64,000 nt of DNA from Sphingomonas sp. R-74633 (GTDB lineage Bacteria; Pseudomonadota; Alphaproteobacteria; Sphingomonadales; Sphingomonadaceae). Location: positions 434,001-498,000 of the forward strand of contig NZ_JACCFG010000004.1 in assembly GCF_013416555.1 (NCBI RefSeq), written 5' to 3'. Positions 37,411-45,825 of the stretch are shown here, piece by piece. Numbering within the stretch: position 1 is the first letter of the stretch; the number at the start of each line of letters is the position of its first letter. The translations under genes were made by a program, and so were the position numbers. Under the pieces are notes generated by a model. That model ran no database searches and was not told the origin of the DNA. It saw only the letters and a list, made by a program, of their open reading frames with translations.

Positions 37411-37815
37411 ATGGGGGCATGGCGCGTCTTCCTGAAAGAGCATCGCTGGCTGGCATTGTGGCTGATCGCCGCGGCGCTGGCGGTGAAGGCGTTCGTCCCG
37501 GCGGGCTATATGCTCGCCGATACCGGCGGCAAGACGCTGACCATGGCGATCTGCGACGGCAACGGCCCGGCGACGATGACCATCGACGTGCCGATGGATC
37601 CCGATCACGCCAAGAAGCCTGACAGCGCCAAGCAGGACGGCGGCTGCGCCTTCTCCGCGCTGGGCCATGCGACGATGGGCGGCGCCGATCCGGTGCTGCT
37701 CCTCGCGGCGTTCCTCTTCCTGCTCGCGCTCGGCTTTGCCGCGACCGCCCAGCCCGCGCCGCGCCGCCGTGCATTTGCCCGTCCGCCTTCGCAAGGACCG
37801 CCTGCCCGCACCTGA
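37411..37815 (+). CDS. DUF2946-like small membrane protein
   Basis: 134 residues. Two hydrophobic segments (HRWLALWLIAAALAVKAFVP near the N-terminus and VLLLAAFLFLLALGFAATA near 95-115) flank a soluble loop with single cysteines in AICDGNG and GGCAFSALGH. DUF2946 genes often stand beside copper- or other metal-related TonB receptors, and one follows here. ATG at 37411 is taken; a GTG 30 bases upstream is possible. The metal role is inference from neighbours. Confidence 0.65.
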   Translation: MGAWRVFLKEHRWLALWLIAAALAVKAFVPAGYMLADTGGKTLTMAICDGNGPATMTIDVPMDPDHAKKPDSAKQDGGCAFSALGHATMGGADPVLLLAAFLFLLALGFAATAQPAPRRRAFARPPSQGPPART

Positions 37816-37823
37816 ACCACGCC

Positions 37824-37857
37824 GCCGCGCTGCTGCGCGGCACGGTTTTCGTTCGTT
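37824..37857 (+). terminator. Hairpin with T-rich tail between DUF2946 and TonB receptor genes
   Basis: GCCGCGC and GCGCGGC pair around TGCT (37824-37841), followed by ACGGTTTTCGTTCGTTT. It ends 15 bases before the receptor ATG, so it may be a partial terminator or attenuator in the receptor leader. Confidence 0.5.
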
Positions 37858-37872
37858 TCAGGTGATATTCGC

Positions 37873-40164
37873 ATGTTCATGTCTCGCCGTGCGCGCATCG
37901 TTGCGCTGCCGCTCTTCTGTCTCGCTACCCCTGCCCTCGCCCAGCAAGCCGAGGACAAGCAGGAGGAAAGCTCCATTCTCGTCGTCGGCCAGAAGGACGC
38001 GCCGATCAGCATCGATCCGCGCGGGCTCTCGGTAAGTCTCGGCGAAGAGCAGTTCGCCGGCGTCAACGCGCAGAATGTCGAGGATCTGATGAAGTACGCG
38101 CCCGATTTCTTCGTGCGCAAACGCTATGCCGGCGATTCCAACGGCGTGCCGGGCTTCCGCGGCACCCACTCGACCCAGAGCGCCCGTACGCTGGTGATGG
38201 TCGACGGGTTCGTGGTGTCGAACTTCCTCGGCAACTCGTTCGGCTTCGCGCCCAAATGGGGCGTGGTCGGTCCGGGCGAAGTCGAGCAGTTCGACATTGT
38301 CTATGGCCCTTATTCGGCGCGCTATTCGGGCAATTCGATGGGCGGCATCGTCAACATCACCACGCGCTCGCCCCAGAAGACCGAAGGCTTTGTCACCGTC
38401 CAGGGACTGGCCGAGCCTTTCGACCAGTACGGTACCCACGCCACTTATTGGGGCTGGTCGGGCGAGGCGGGCCTTGGCTGGCGGCAGAAGGACGGGCCGT
38501 GGTCGGCGCGGCTTTCCGGCCGGCACTTCCGCAATGATGGCCAGCCGATGAGCTGGTACGGCCTGACCCCGGTTACGGGCGCGGCCGGCACGGTCGTCAC
38601 CGGCGCGGTGGTCGACAAGGGCCAGGCGATTCCCAACGCCCCCGGCACTACAGCCAACCCGATCTTCGCAGCGCAGAGCCCGGCGGCAACCACGCAGGAC
38701 CAGGCAAAGCTGCGCATCGGCTATGACGGCGCCTCGGGCGTCACCGGCGAGCTGCTGTTCGCCTATTGGCACAATCTCGACGCCCAGTACGCGCCCGACT
38801 GCTATCTGCGCGATGCGGCCGGCAACAAGGTCTGCGAAGGCCGCGTGACCACGCTCGGCCAGACCTGGACCGCGTCCGGCGCCAAATGGTCGAGAACCGT
38901 GCGCGACGAATATCTGGCGGGCGCCAAGATCGCCGCGCCGCTGGGTGACGATGTGACGGCGAAGCTCAATGTCTCGACCTATCAGGTCACGCGTTCGGAC
39001 GGGTTCACCTCGGCCAGCTATGCCGCCGGCGCATCGAACGGCGCTGGCACACTGGCGCGCCAGGGGCCGACCGGCTGGTACACCGCCGAGGCGTCGCTGG
39101 ATGCGAAGATGGGCGCGCTCGATCTCGCCGCCGGGGCGAGCGCCAATCTCTATCAGACCGACCTGACCAACTATGCCGTGCCCAATTGGCGCGCGGACGA
39201 TGGACGTGCCTTTTCCACCCGCACCTTCGGCAAGACGCGCCTGCTCGCCGGCTGGGCCGAGGGGCGGCTGCATGCCGATGCACTGGCCTTCACGCTCGGC
39301 GCGCGCTTCGAGAGCTGGCGGGCGTTCGATGGCGGGCTCGGGCGGATCGGCACCTCGGGCACGCCGGTGACCAACCGCTATGTGGCGCGCAGTGACACCG
39401 CCTTCGATCCCAAATTCTCGGCCGAATGGCATGGCGGCGCGACCAGCGTACAGCTCAGCCTGGCGGAGGCGACGCGCTTCCCGACGGTGGGCGAGCTGTT
39501 CCAGGGCAGCCTGAACGGCGATGGCAGCTTCAACGCCAACAGCTTCGATCCGAACCTCAAGCCCGAGCGCTCGCGCGATGCCAATCTGCTGGTGGCCCAC
39601 GACTTCGGCGCGCTGAAGCTTACCGGCTCGGCCTTCTGGCAGCACGTGGACGACACGATCTTCTCGTTCGTCGGGTTCAACCAGAACGGCATCACCACCT
39701 CGAACTTCAAGAATATCGACCGCACCCGCCAATATGGCCTCGAGCTGATCGCCGAGGCGCGCGACGTCGGCGTGCGCGGGCTCGATCTCGACGCCAATGT
39801 CGCCTGGATCGACTCGAAGACGGTCCGCAACGACAGCGCGCCGACAGCGGAGGGCGTCCAGTTCCCGCGCATCCCGCGCTGGCGGCTCAACGCCAATCTG
39901 CGCTACGCGGTCACGACGCGCGTGCTCGCCTCGATCGGAATGCGCTATGCGACGCGGCCCAATACCGATCTGTTCGGAACGCAGCGCGGCGATACGTTCG
40001 GCTATACCTCCGAGCTGTTCGCGCTCGATGCCAAGGTGAACTGGAAGATGACCGACAATCTGCGGCTGAGCGTGGGAGTGGACAACATCACCAACGACCG
40101 CGCCTGGGTCTATCACCCCTATCCGCAGCGCAGCTTCCTGGTCGAGGCGGGGTGGACGCTGTGA
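37873..40164 (+). CDS. TonB-dependent receptor, metal or siderophore type (763 residues)
   Basis: A signal peptide ends near PALAQ. The plug region includes SSILVVGQKDAP (possible TonB box), LVMVDGFVVSN, EVEQFDIVYGPYSARYSGNS and MGGIVNITTRSP; the barrel ends in FLVEAGWTL. It lacks an STN domain. AGGTGA precedes the ATG. The stop overlaps the GTG of a PepSY protein (GTGA), a common coupling of iron or copper receptors with inner-membrane reductase-like PepSY proteins. DUF2946 upstream hints at copper, but substrate cannot be read from sequence. Confidence 0.88.
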   Translation: MFMSRRARIVALPLFCLATPALAQQAEDKQEESSILVVGQKDAPISIDPRGLSVSLGEEQFAGVNAQNVEDLMKYAPDFFVRKRYAGDSNGVPGFRGTHSTQSARTLVMVDGFVVSNFLGNSFGFAPKWGVVGPGEVEQFDIVYGPYSARYSGNSMGGIVNITTRSPQKTEGFVTVQGLAEPFDQYGTHATYWGWSGEAGLGWRQKDGPWSARLSGRHFRNDGQPMSWYGLTPVTGAAGTVVTGAVVDKGQAIPNAPGTTANPIFAAQSPAATTQDQAKLRIGYDGASGVTGELLFAYWHNLDAQYAPDCYLRDAAGNKVCEGRVTTLGQTWTASGAKWSRTVRDEYLAGAKIAAPLGDDVTAKLNVSTYQVTRSDGFTSASYAAGASNGAGTLARQGPTGWYTAEASLDAKMGALDLAAGASANLYQTDLTNYAVPNWRADDGRAFSTRTFGKTRLLAGWAEGRLHADALAFTLGARFESWRAFDGGLGRIGTSGTPVTNRYVARSDTAFDPKFSAEWHGGATSVQLSLAEATRFPTVGELFQGSLNGDGSFNANSFDPNLKPERSRDANLLVAHDFGALKLTGSAFWQHVDDTIFSFVGFNQNGITTSNFKNIDRTRQYGLELIAEARDVGVRGLDLDANVAWIDSKTVRNDSAPTAEGVQFPRIPRWRLNANLRYAVTTRVLASIGMRYATRPNTDLFGTQRGDTFGYTSELFALDAKVNWKMTDNLRLSVGVDNITNDRAWVYHPYPQRSFLVEAGWTL

Positions 40165-41552
40165 GCGAGGCGACCGTTCGGCATGAGCGCTGGTTTCGCG
40201 CGGTGTGGCGCTGGCATTTCTATGCCGGGATCTTCTGCCTGCCCTTCATCCTGTGGCTGTCGGTGACCGGCGGCATCTATTTGTTCAAGCCGCAGATCGA
40301 GGGCTGGCTCTACGCGCCGTACACGCATGTGGCCCAGCCCGGCATGCCGATGCTGGCGCCCGAGAAGATCGTCGCCGCAGGCACGGCGGCGGTGCCGGGA
40401 TCGGTGCTCCACAAATATGTGCTGCCCGAGGCCCCGGACGATGCGGTGCAGCTGCTGGTCGGCGCCGGCGCGGAGGAGACACGCGTCTGGGTCCACCCCC
40501 AGACCGGACAGGTGCTGAAGAAGGTGACGGAGGAAGACCGCTTCATGCGCGTGATCTTCCGGCTGCACGGCGAGTTGCTCGCCGGAAAATGGGGATCGGC
40601 GCTGGTCGAGATCGCCGCCTGCTGGACGATCGTGATGATCCTCACCGGCTTGTTCCTGTGGTGGCCGCGCGGGCGCGCCGGTAAGGGCCTCGGCGGCATC
40701 GCCTGGCCGCGCCTTCGCGGTGGCAGGCGCATTTTCTGGCGCGACATGCACGCGGTGACCGGGCTGTGGGTGTCGCTGGCCGCGGTGTTCCTGATCGCCT
40801 CAGGCCTGCCCTGGGCGAAGAACTGGGGCGATTACCTCAAGCAGGTCCGCGTCGTGACCCGCACCGCCGCCTACCGCCAGGACTGGTCTGCCGGGTCCGA
40901 GGCGGATGCAAAGGCGCGTGCCGACCTCGACAAGGGCGTGCGCGCGATGCTCGACGAACATGCCGAGCATCACGGGATGACGATGATGCATGTCGCGCCC
41001 AAGGGCCCGGCGCTCGACCGGGTGGTGACCAGGGCGATAACGCTCGGACTAGCGGCGCCCGCCGAAGTGAGCCCACCGACCAAAATCGGCGGCCGCTGGC
41101 TTGTCCAGTCGCAGGCCGAAGACCGCACCCGGCGCGTATCGGTCGAGATCGGCGACGATGGCGCGGTGATCGGATCGCAGGGCTATGGCGACCGGCACTG
41201 GATCGACCGGGCGGTCGGCTTCGGCGTGGCGGTGCACGAAGGTGCCTGGCTGGGGCTGCTCAACCAGCTCGTCAACCTGCTCGTGCTGATCGGACTGGTG
41301 CTGCTCGCGGTGTCCAGCGCGGTGCTGTGGTGGCGCCGGCGGCCTCAGGGCAGGCTGGGCGCGCCGGCGGCGAAGGATCCGCTCAGGCACAGCTGGGCGC
41401 TGGTCGGGGCGACGGTCCTGCTCGGCGTGCTGCTGCCCCTGTTCGGGATCACGCTCGCCCTCGCAGCGGCGTTTGAGCTGGTCGCGCGGCGCACCGCCCC
41501 GGGGATCGCCCGCTGGCTGGGCCTGCGCGAATATGTCCGAAATGTAACCTGA
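40161..41552 (+). CDS. PepSY-associated inner-membrane protein
   Basis: 463 residues with four membrane helices: WHFYAGIFCLPFILWLSVTG near 17-36, VEIAACWTIVMILTGLFLWW near 150-170, a helix after FWRDMHAVTGLWVSLAAVFL, and LVNLLVLIGLVLLAVSSAVL near 370-390. PepSY-like segments lie between helices. Conserved His residues (RLHGELL, DMHAV, VAVHEGAW) could bind haem or metal; relatives are proposed to reduce ferric or cupric complexes delivered by the partner receptor. GTG start overlaps the receptor stop, so translation is coupled. Confidence 0.85.
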   Translation: MSEATVRHERWFRAVWRWHFYAGIFCLPFILWLSVTGGIYLFKPQIEGWLYAPYTHVAQPGMPMLAPEKIVAAGTAAVPGSVLHKYVLPEAPDDAVQLLVGAGAEETRVWVHPQTGQVLKKVTEEDRFMRVIFRLHGELLAGKWGSALVEIAACWTIVMILTGLFLWWPRGRAGKGLGGIAWPRLRGGRRIFWRDMHAVTGLWVSLAAVFLIASGLPWAKNWGDYLKQVRVVTRTAAYRQDWSAGSEADAKARADLDKGVRAMLDEHAEHHGMTMMHVAPKGPALDRVVTRAITLGLAAPAEVSPPTKIGGRWLVQSQAEDRTRRVSVEIGDDGAVIGSQGYGDRHWIDRAVGFGVAVHEGAWLGLLNQLVNLLVLIGLVLLAVSSAVLWWRRRPQGRLGAPAAKDPLRHSWALVGATVLLGVLLPLFGITLALAAAFELVARRTAPGIARWLGLREYVRNVT

Positions 41553-41632
41553 CGGCCAGCGCCGCGACACCTTGCAAAGGCTATTCCCTGTCTCACGGTC
41601 GCCGAAGCGATCGCGAGAAGGGAGTATCCCAG

Positions 41633-41761
41633 ATGCCCAACCGCCGCCTCACGCTCACATTGCTGGCCATCGCCACGGTGATCGCCGGTTCGGCGGCCTG
41701 GTCGACTGCGGATGCCCGCCTCGCGCACAAGCCTGCGACGACTATTTCTGCACGCAACTGA
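41633..41761 (+). CDS. 42-residue signal-peptide-like small protein
   Basis: Begins MPNRRLTLTLLAIATVIAGS, a positively charged start and hydrophobic core, then a short polar tail ending SARN. AAGGGA stands 10 bases before the ATG. It could be a small exported peptide, a single-span membrane protein or the remnant of a larger secreted protein. Two hairpins follow. No homologue is recognised. Confidence 0.5.
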   Translation: MPNRRLTLTLLAIATVIAGSAAWSTADARLAHKPATTISARN

Positions 41762-41809
41762 CATTACCAAATCGGCATCGCCTCACGCCCTGTTGTGAAG
41801 CGACGCCGA

Positions 41810-41841
41810 GGGTGCGGGTCTCCCTCTTTTAGCCCGCACCC
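41810..41841 (+). terminator. Hairpin after the small protein
   Basis: GGGTGCGGG and CCCGCACCC form a perfect 9-bp stem; the 14-base loop contains CTCTTTT. It starts 49 bases after the small-protein stop. Confidence 0.5.
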
Positions 41842-41851
41842 ACCCATGCAG

Positions 41852-41891
41852 CGGCCGGCGCGTTCCCCCCTTGCGCGCCGGCCGTTTGCTT
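41852..41891 (+). terminator. Probable Rho-independent terminator
   Basis: CGGCCGGCGCG and CGCGCCGGCCG make an 11-bp GC stem with an 11-base loop, followed by TTTGCTT. It probably ends the PepSY/small-protein transcript. Confidence 0.65.
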
Positions 41892-42068
41892 GTCCGGCAC
41901 CCGGACATGACAGGATTTTAATCTGGCGGGCAGGTCCGGGAAGGGCTGGCCCCGCTAGCTAGACAGGGTCGGCCCTGATCAGCGTTCACGGGCCGGCAAA
42001 CCAGCGGCGTCCGGCCCCTCCGCACTCCTCGGGCCGGGCGCCGCACCCATTTTCGACATCACAGGGCA

Positions 42069-45000
42069 ATGGCGATGGAACGTCCGATCTTCTTCGACGC
42101 GAGCGGAAAGCGTAACCGCTGGACGATGCGGGCCTTCTTCCTGCTGCTGCTCGGCGTCGTGCTCGCGGCGGGCGCCTTCGCGATGACGCTGGTGCGCGTC
42201 CCCACCCCCGGCCCGCTCGCCATGTCGATGGAGCATCCCCAGCCGCGCTCGCTGAAACAGCAGGCCAACCATCTGCGCCACAGCTTCGCCTCATGGCTCC
42301 CGCGCGGCAAGGCGCACGCCTCGAGCGCCCCGCTGGCGGTGGGCTTCTATGTGCCCTGGGACGATGCCAGCCGCGCATCGCTGCGCCGCCACGTCAATGA
42401 TCTCGATTGGGTCGTGCCGTCGCTCTACACCGTCACCGGCCCGCAGCACCGCGTCGCGGTCGCGCCCGATGTCCCGTTCGACGCGATCATCGCCGGTGCC
42501 ACCAGGCGCCCCAAGGTGCTGCCGATGGTGCAGAACGCCACCGGCGACAATTGGGACAGCGCCGGCGCCGCCGCGCTCCTCCACGACCCCAAGGCGCGTG
42601 CCGCGTTCCTCGACGACCTTCAGCGCACCCTCGTCGCCCGCAAGGCCGATGGCGCCGTCTTCGACTTCGAGGAGCTGCCGACCGCCTCGCAGCACGACTA
42701 TCTCGCTTTGCTGCGCGACGCCCACACCCGCTTCGCCGCCGCAAAGCTGAGCATCGCCGTCACCGTGCCGGCACAGGACGACGACTGGAACATGAAGGCT
42801 TATGCCGCCGTGTCCGACCGGGTGATCCTGATGGACTATGACGAGCACGCCCCCGCCACCGGCGCGGGCCCGATTGCCAGCCAGGCCTGGTTCGTCAACC
42901 AGATGAACGCCGCGCTCAAGCAGGTGCCCGCCGACAAGCTGATCGTCGGCATCGCCAACTATGGCTATAACTGGACCGCCCCCGGCAAGGCCGATCCGAT
43001 CTCGATCGAAGAAGCCTGGCTGATCGCGCATGACAGCGACGCGACGATCACCTTTGACCGGACGAGCGGCAACCAGAGCTTCGCCTATGAAGAGAATGGC
43101 ACCGAGCACACCGTGTGGCTGGCCGATGCCACCACTGCCTGGAACCAGCTGCGCGCGGCGAACCTGCGCGGCGTCGGCGGCGTCGCGCTGTGGCGCCTCG
43201 GCTCGGAGGATTCCAATTTCTGGCCGGCGCTCGCCGCCGCGCATTCGGGCAAGATCCCCGATCTGCGCCGCATCGAAGCGGTGGGCGATGTCGATGTCGA
43301 AGGATCGGGCGAGATCCTGCGCATCACCAGCACGCCGAGCGTCGGCGCGCGCACGATCCTCCAGAACCCCAACGGGCTGATCGTCGACGAGCAGTTCCAG
43401 TCGCTGCCCACCCCCTATGTCGTCACCCGCACGGGCTATATGCCCGGCAAGGTCGCGCTGACCTTCGACGACGGCCCCGATGCCGACTGGACGCCCAAGA
43501 TCCTCGACATCCTCAAGGCCAAGAAGGTCACCGGCACCTTCTTCATGATCGGCGAGAATGCGATGGAGGAGCCCTTCCTCGTCCGCCGCGTCGTCGAGGA
43601 AGGCAATGAGATCGGCAGCCACACCTTCACCCACCCGAACCTCGCGCTCGCCTCGGCGCGCGGCACAAGGATCGAGCTCAACGCGACCCAACGCCTGCTG
43701 GAAGCCTATACCGGCCGCTCGGTCCGCCTGTTCCGCGCACCCTATTTCGGCGACGCCGAGCCGACGACCGCGGACGAACTGATCCCCGCCCTCACCGCGC
43801 AGCGCGCCGGCTACACCAATGTCGGGCTGCATGTGGACCCGAACGACTGGCAGCGCCCGGGCGTCGATGCGATCGTCGATACCACGCTGCGCGAGGTCGA
43901 GGCCGGCGACTATAACCAGTCGGGCCAGGTCATCCTGCTCCATGACGGCGGCGGCGATCGCTCGCAGACGATCGCGGCACTGCCCAGGATCATCGATGCC
44001 CTGCGCGCCAGGGGCTATCAGTTCGTCCCCGTCTCGCAGCTCGCCGGCCTGTCCCGCGACCAGGTGATGCCCGAAGTGCAGGGCGCAGACTTGGCGGCCG
44101 TGCGGACCGATGTCGGCATCTTCCTGATCTTCGCGATGATCGGCTTCGCGCTGAAGTGGCTGTTCTTCGCCGCGATCGCGCTGGGCATCGCGCGTGCCCT
44201 CGTCCTCGCCGCGCTGGCGGTGAACGGCAACCGCCGCAAGAACCGGCCGGTCGCGCCCGAGATCGATCCCGGCCGCTTCGTCTCGGTGCTGATCCCGGCC
44301 TATAACGAGGTCAAGGTGATCGAGAATTCGATCCGCCGCGTGCTCGCCAGCGAGCAGGTCAATGTCGAGGTGATCGTGCTCGACGACGGCTCGAAGGACG
44401 GCACCAGCGACGTCGTGCGCGCTGCCTTTGCGAAAGACCCGCGCGTCCAGCTGCTCACGCTGGAAAATGGCGGCAAGGCGCGGGCGCTCAACAAGGGGCT
44501 GGAGATCGCGCGCGGCGACATCGTCATCGCGCTCGATGCCGATACGCAGTTCGAGCCGCTGACCATCGCCCGCCTCGCCCGCTGGTTCGAGGACGAGGAG
44601 ATCGGCGCGATCGCCGGCAATGCCAAGGTCGGCAACCGGGTCAACCTCGTCACGCGCTGGCAGTCGGTCGAGTATGTCACCTCGCAGAATCTCGAACGCC
44701 GCGCGCTCGACAGCCTCGATGCGATCATGGTCGTCCCCGGTGCGGTCGGTGCGTGGCGCAAGGCGGCGCTCGACGAGGTCGGCGGCTATCCGGTCGACAC
44801 GCTGGCCGAGGACCAGGACCTGACGATCGCGATCCAGCGCAAGGGCTGGCGCGTCGGCTATGACATCGACGCCGTCGCCTGGACCGAGGCGCCCGAGAGC
44901 TTCGGCGCGCTCGCCAAGCAGCGCTTCCGCTGGGCGTTCGGTACGCTGCAATGCCTGTGGAAGCACCGCGCGATCCTCAGCACCCGTAAGCCCGCCGGGC

Positions 45001-45398
45001 TGGCGCTGGTCGGCATTCCGCAGGCCTGGGTGTTCCAGATCGCCTTCGCGCTGATCTCGCCGCTGATCGACGCGGCGCTGCTGATCTCGATCGTCGGCAC
45101 CGCGCTGCGCGTCTACCAGCATGGCTGGGCGCAGACGCAGAGCGATGTGATCCGGATGGCGATCTACTGGGTGTCGTTCATGGCGATCGACTATCTGTGC
45201 GGCTGGGTCGCGTACCGGATGGAGAAGCGCGAGACGCATTATCCGGGGCTGCTGCTGCTCGCCCAGCGCTTTGTCTATCGCCAGCTGATGTACTGGGTGG
45301 TGATCCGCGCTGTCGCCAACGCGCTGCGCGGGCCGTGGGTCGGCTGGGGCAAGCTCGAGCGCAGCGGCCGGGTCGAGGCACAGGCAGCCGCCGCGTGA
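42069..45398 (+). CDS. GH18-like / NodB polysaccharide deacetylase / GT2 synthase fusion
   Basis: 1109 residues in one chain. A membrane anchor (20-42) leads into an exported GH18-like domain (about 88-390) with DGAVFDFEELP at 194-204, where E201 matches the DxxDxDxE acid. Then comes a NodB deacetylase domain (about 455-660): TFDDGPD 465-471, SHTFTHP 517-523, APYFGD 557-562, LLHDGGG 623-629. A membrane segment (about 680-718) returns the chain to the cytoplasm for a GT2 synthase: LDDGSKDG 771-778, DADT 823-826, EDQD 914-917, QRFRW 951-955, then C-terminal helices. It resembles PgaB plus PgaC in one polypeptide, so a partly deacetylated beta-linked GlcNAc-type polymer is the likely product. 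ATG 42075 is an alternative start. Confidence 0.88.
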   Translation: MAMERPIFFDASGKRNRWTMRAFFLLLLGVVLAAGAFAMTLVRVPTPGPLAMSMEHPQPRSLKQQANHLRHSFASWLPRGKAHASSAPLAVGFYVPWDDASRASLRRHVNDLDWVVPSLYTVTGPQHRVAVAPDVPFDAIIAGATRRPKVLPMVQNATGDNWDSAGAAALLHDPKARAAFLDDLQRTLVARKADGAVFDFEELPTASQHDYLALLRDAHTRFAAAKLSIAVTVPAQDDDWNMKAYAAVSDRVILMDYDEHAPATGAGPIASQAWFVNQMNAALKQVPADKLIVGIANYGYNWTAPGKADPISIEEAWLIAHDSDATITFDRTSGNQSFAYEENGTEHTVWLADATTAWNQLRAANLRGVGGVALWRLGSEDSNFWPALAAAHSGKIPDLRRIEAVGDVDVEGSGEILRITSTPSVGARTILQNPNGLIVDEQFQSLPTPYVVTRTGYMPGKVALTFDDGPDADWTPKILDILKAKKVTGTFFMIGENAMEEPFLVRRVVEEGNEIGSHTFTHPNLALASARGTRIELNATQRLLEAYTGRSVRLFRAPYFGDAEPTTADELIPALTAQRAGYTNVGLHVDPNDWQRPGVDAIVDTTLREVEAGDYNQSGQVILLHDGGGDRSQTIAALPRIIDALRARGYQFVPVSQLAGLSRDQVMPEVQGADLAAVRTDVGIFLIFAMIGFALKWLFFAAIALGIARALVLAALAVNGNRRKNRPVAPEIDPGRFVSVLIPAYNEVKVIENSIRRVLASEQVNVEVIVLDDGSKDGTSDVVRAAFAKDPRVQLLTLENGGKARALNKGLEIARGDIVIALDADTQFEPLTIARLARWFEDEEIGAIAGNAKVGNRVNLVTRWQSVEYVTSQNLERRALDSLDAIMVVPGAVGAWRKAALDEVGGYPVDTLAEDQDLTIAIQRKGWRVGYDIDAVAWTEAPESFGALAKQRFRWAFGTLQCLWKHRAILSTRKPAGLALVGIPQAWVFQIAFALISPLIDAALLISIVGTALRVYQHGWAQTQSDVIRMAIYWVSFMAIDYLCGWVAYRMEKRETHYPGLLLLAQRFVYRQLMYWVVIRAVANALRGPWVGWGKLERSGRVEAQAAAA

Positions 45399-45739
45399 AG
45401 GGGCCGCCGCAGGAGCATCACAGCCAGTACACGCTCGACGAGCGCGCCTGCCGAATGATCTGCCCGATCGCTGCGGCGATGGTCGGCGTATGCCTCACCG
45501 CGATCGGAATATTGCGTGTGGTGATCGCGATGCGGAAGGCGAACACGCTGGCCGACGACATGCTCGCGCTGGATTCGGTGCTGTTCCTGATTGCGACGCT
45601 GACGAGCTATTTCGCGCTGCGCAACGGCCCGTCGAAACGGCTCCATTCGCTGGAGCGCGTGGCGGACGTGACCTTCATCGCGGCGATGTCGCTGATGACG
45701 CTGGTCGCGCTGGTGCTGACCTACGCGCTGGCGATCTAA
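45395..45739 (+). CDS. Small three-helix membrane protein coupled to the synthase fusion
   Basis: 114 residues with helices near 24-48 (ICPIAAAMVGVCLTAIGILR), 58-80 (MLALDSVLFLIATLTSYFAL) and 94-113. The GTG start overlaps the fusion gene's stop (GTGA), so the two are translated together. By position it could play a PgaD-like accessory role in polymer synthesis, but it shows no PgaD similarity I can recognise. A start at a downstream Met is possible. Confidence 0.7.
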   Translation: MKGPPQEHHSQYTLDERACRMICPIAAAMVGVCLTAIGILRVVIAMRKANTLADDMLALDSVLFLIATLTSYFALRNGPSKRLHSLERVADVTFIAAMSLMTLVALVLTYALAI

Positions 45740-45741
45740 CG

Positions 45742-45806
45742 CCCTCTCCCCTTTTGGGGAGAGGGTCGGGGAGAGGGGCATGAAGGACTGCTCATGCCCC
45801 TCTCCC
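45742..45806. repeat. Double hairpin of the CCCTCTCCC palindrome family
   Basis: First hairpin 45742-45765: CCCTCTCCCC, TTTT loop, GGGGAGAGGG. Second 45769-45806: a perfect 14-bp stem, GGGAGAGGGGCATG facing CATGCCCCTCTCCC, with a 10-base loop. Placed between convergent gene ends and probably terminates both directions. Confidence 0.78.
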
Positions 45807-45825
45807 GCAAAGCGGCAGTGGGATT

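Larger units (their letters stand above)
41762..42068. other. 307-base gene-free stretch with two hairpins
   Basis: Between the small protein and the large fusion gene. It holds the hairpins listed at 41810 and 41852 and then about 180 bases with no convincing coding frame. A promoter for the fusion gene must lie here unless transcription reads through the hairpins; no clear -35/-10 pair was found. Confidence 0.6.

Noticed and set aside
37858..40116. A 752-codon minus-strand frame opposite the TonB receptor.
   Set aside because: Antisense shadow; no ribosome-binding site or domain, and the receptor on the plus strand is complete.
41572..41832. An 86-codon plus-strand frame with several cysteines overlapping the small peptide gene.
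   Set aside because: The competing 42-codon frame has a ribosome-binding site and signal-like start; this one has neither.
42291..45239. A 982-codon minus-strand frame opposite the GH18/NodB/GT2 fusion.
   Set aside because: Low-complexity Arg/Asp/Gly composition and no motifs, while the plus strand encodes three intact domains.
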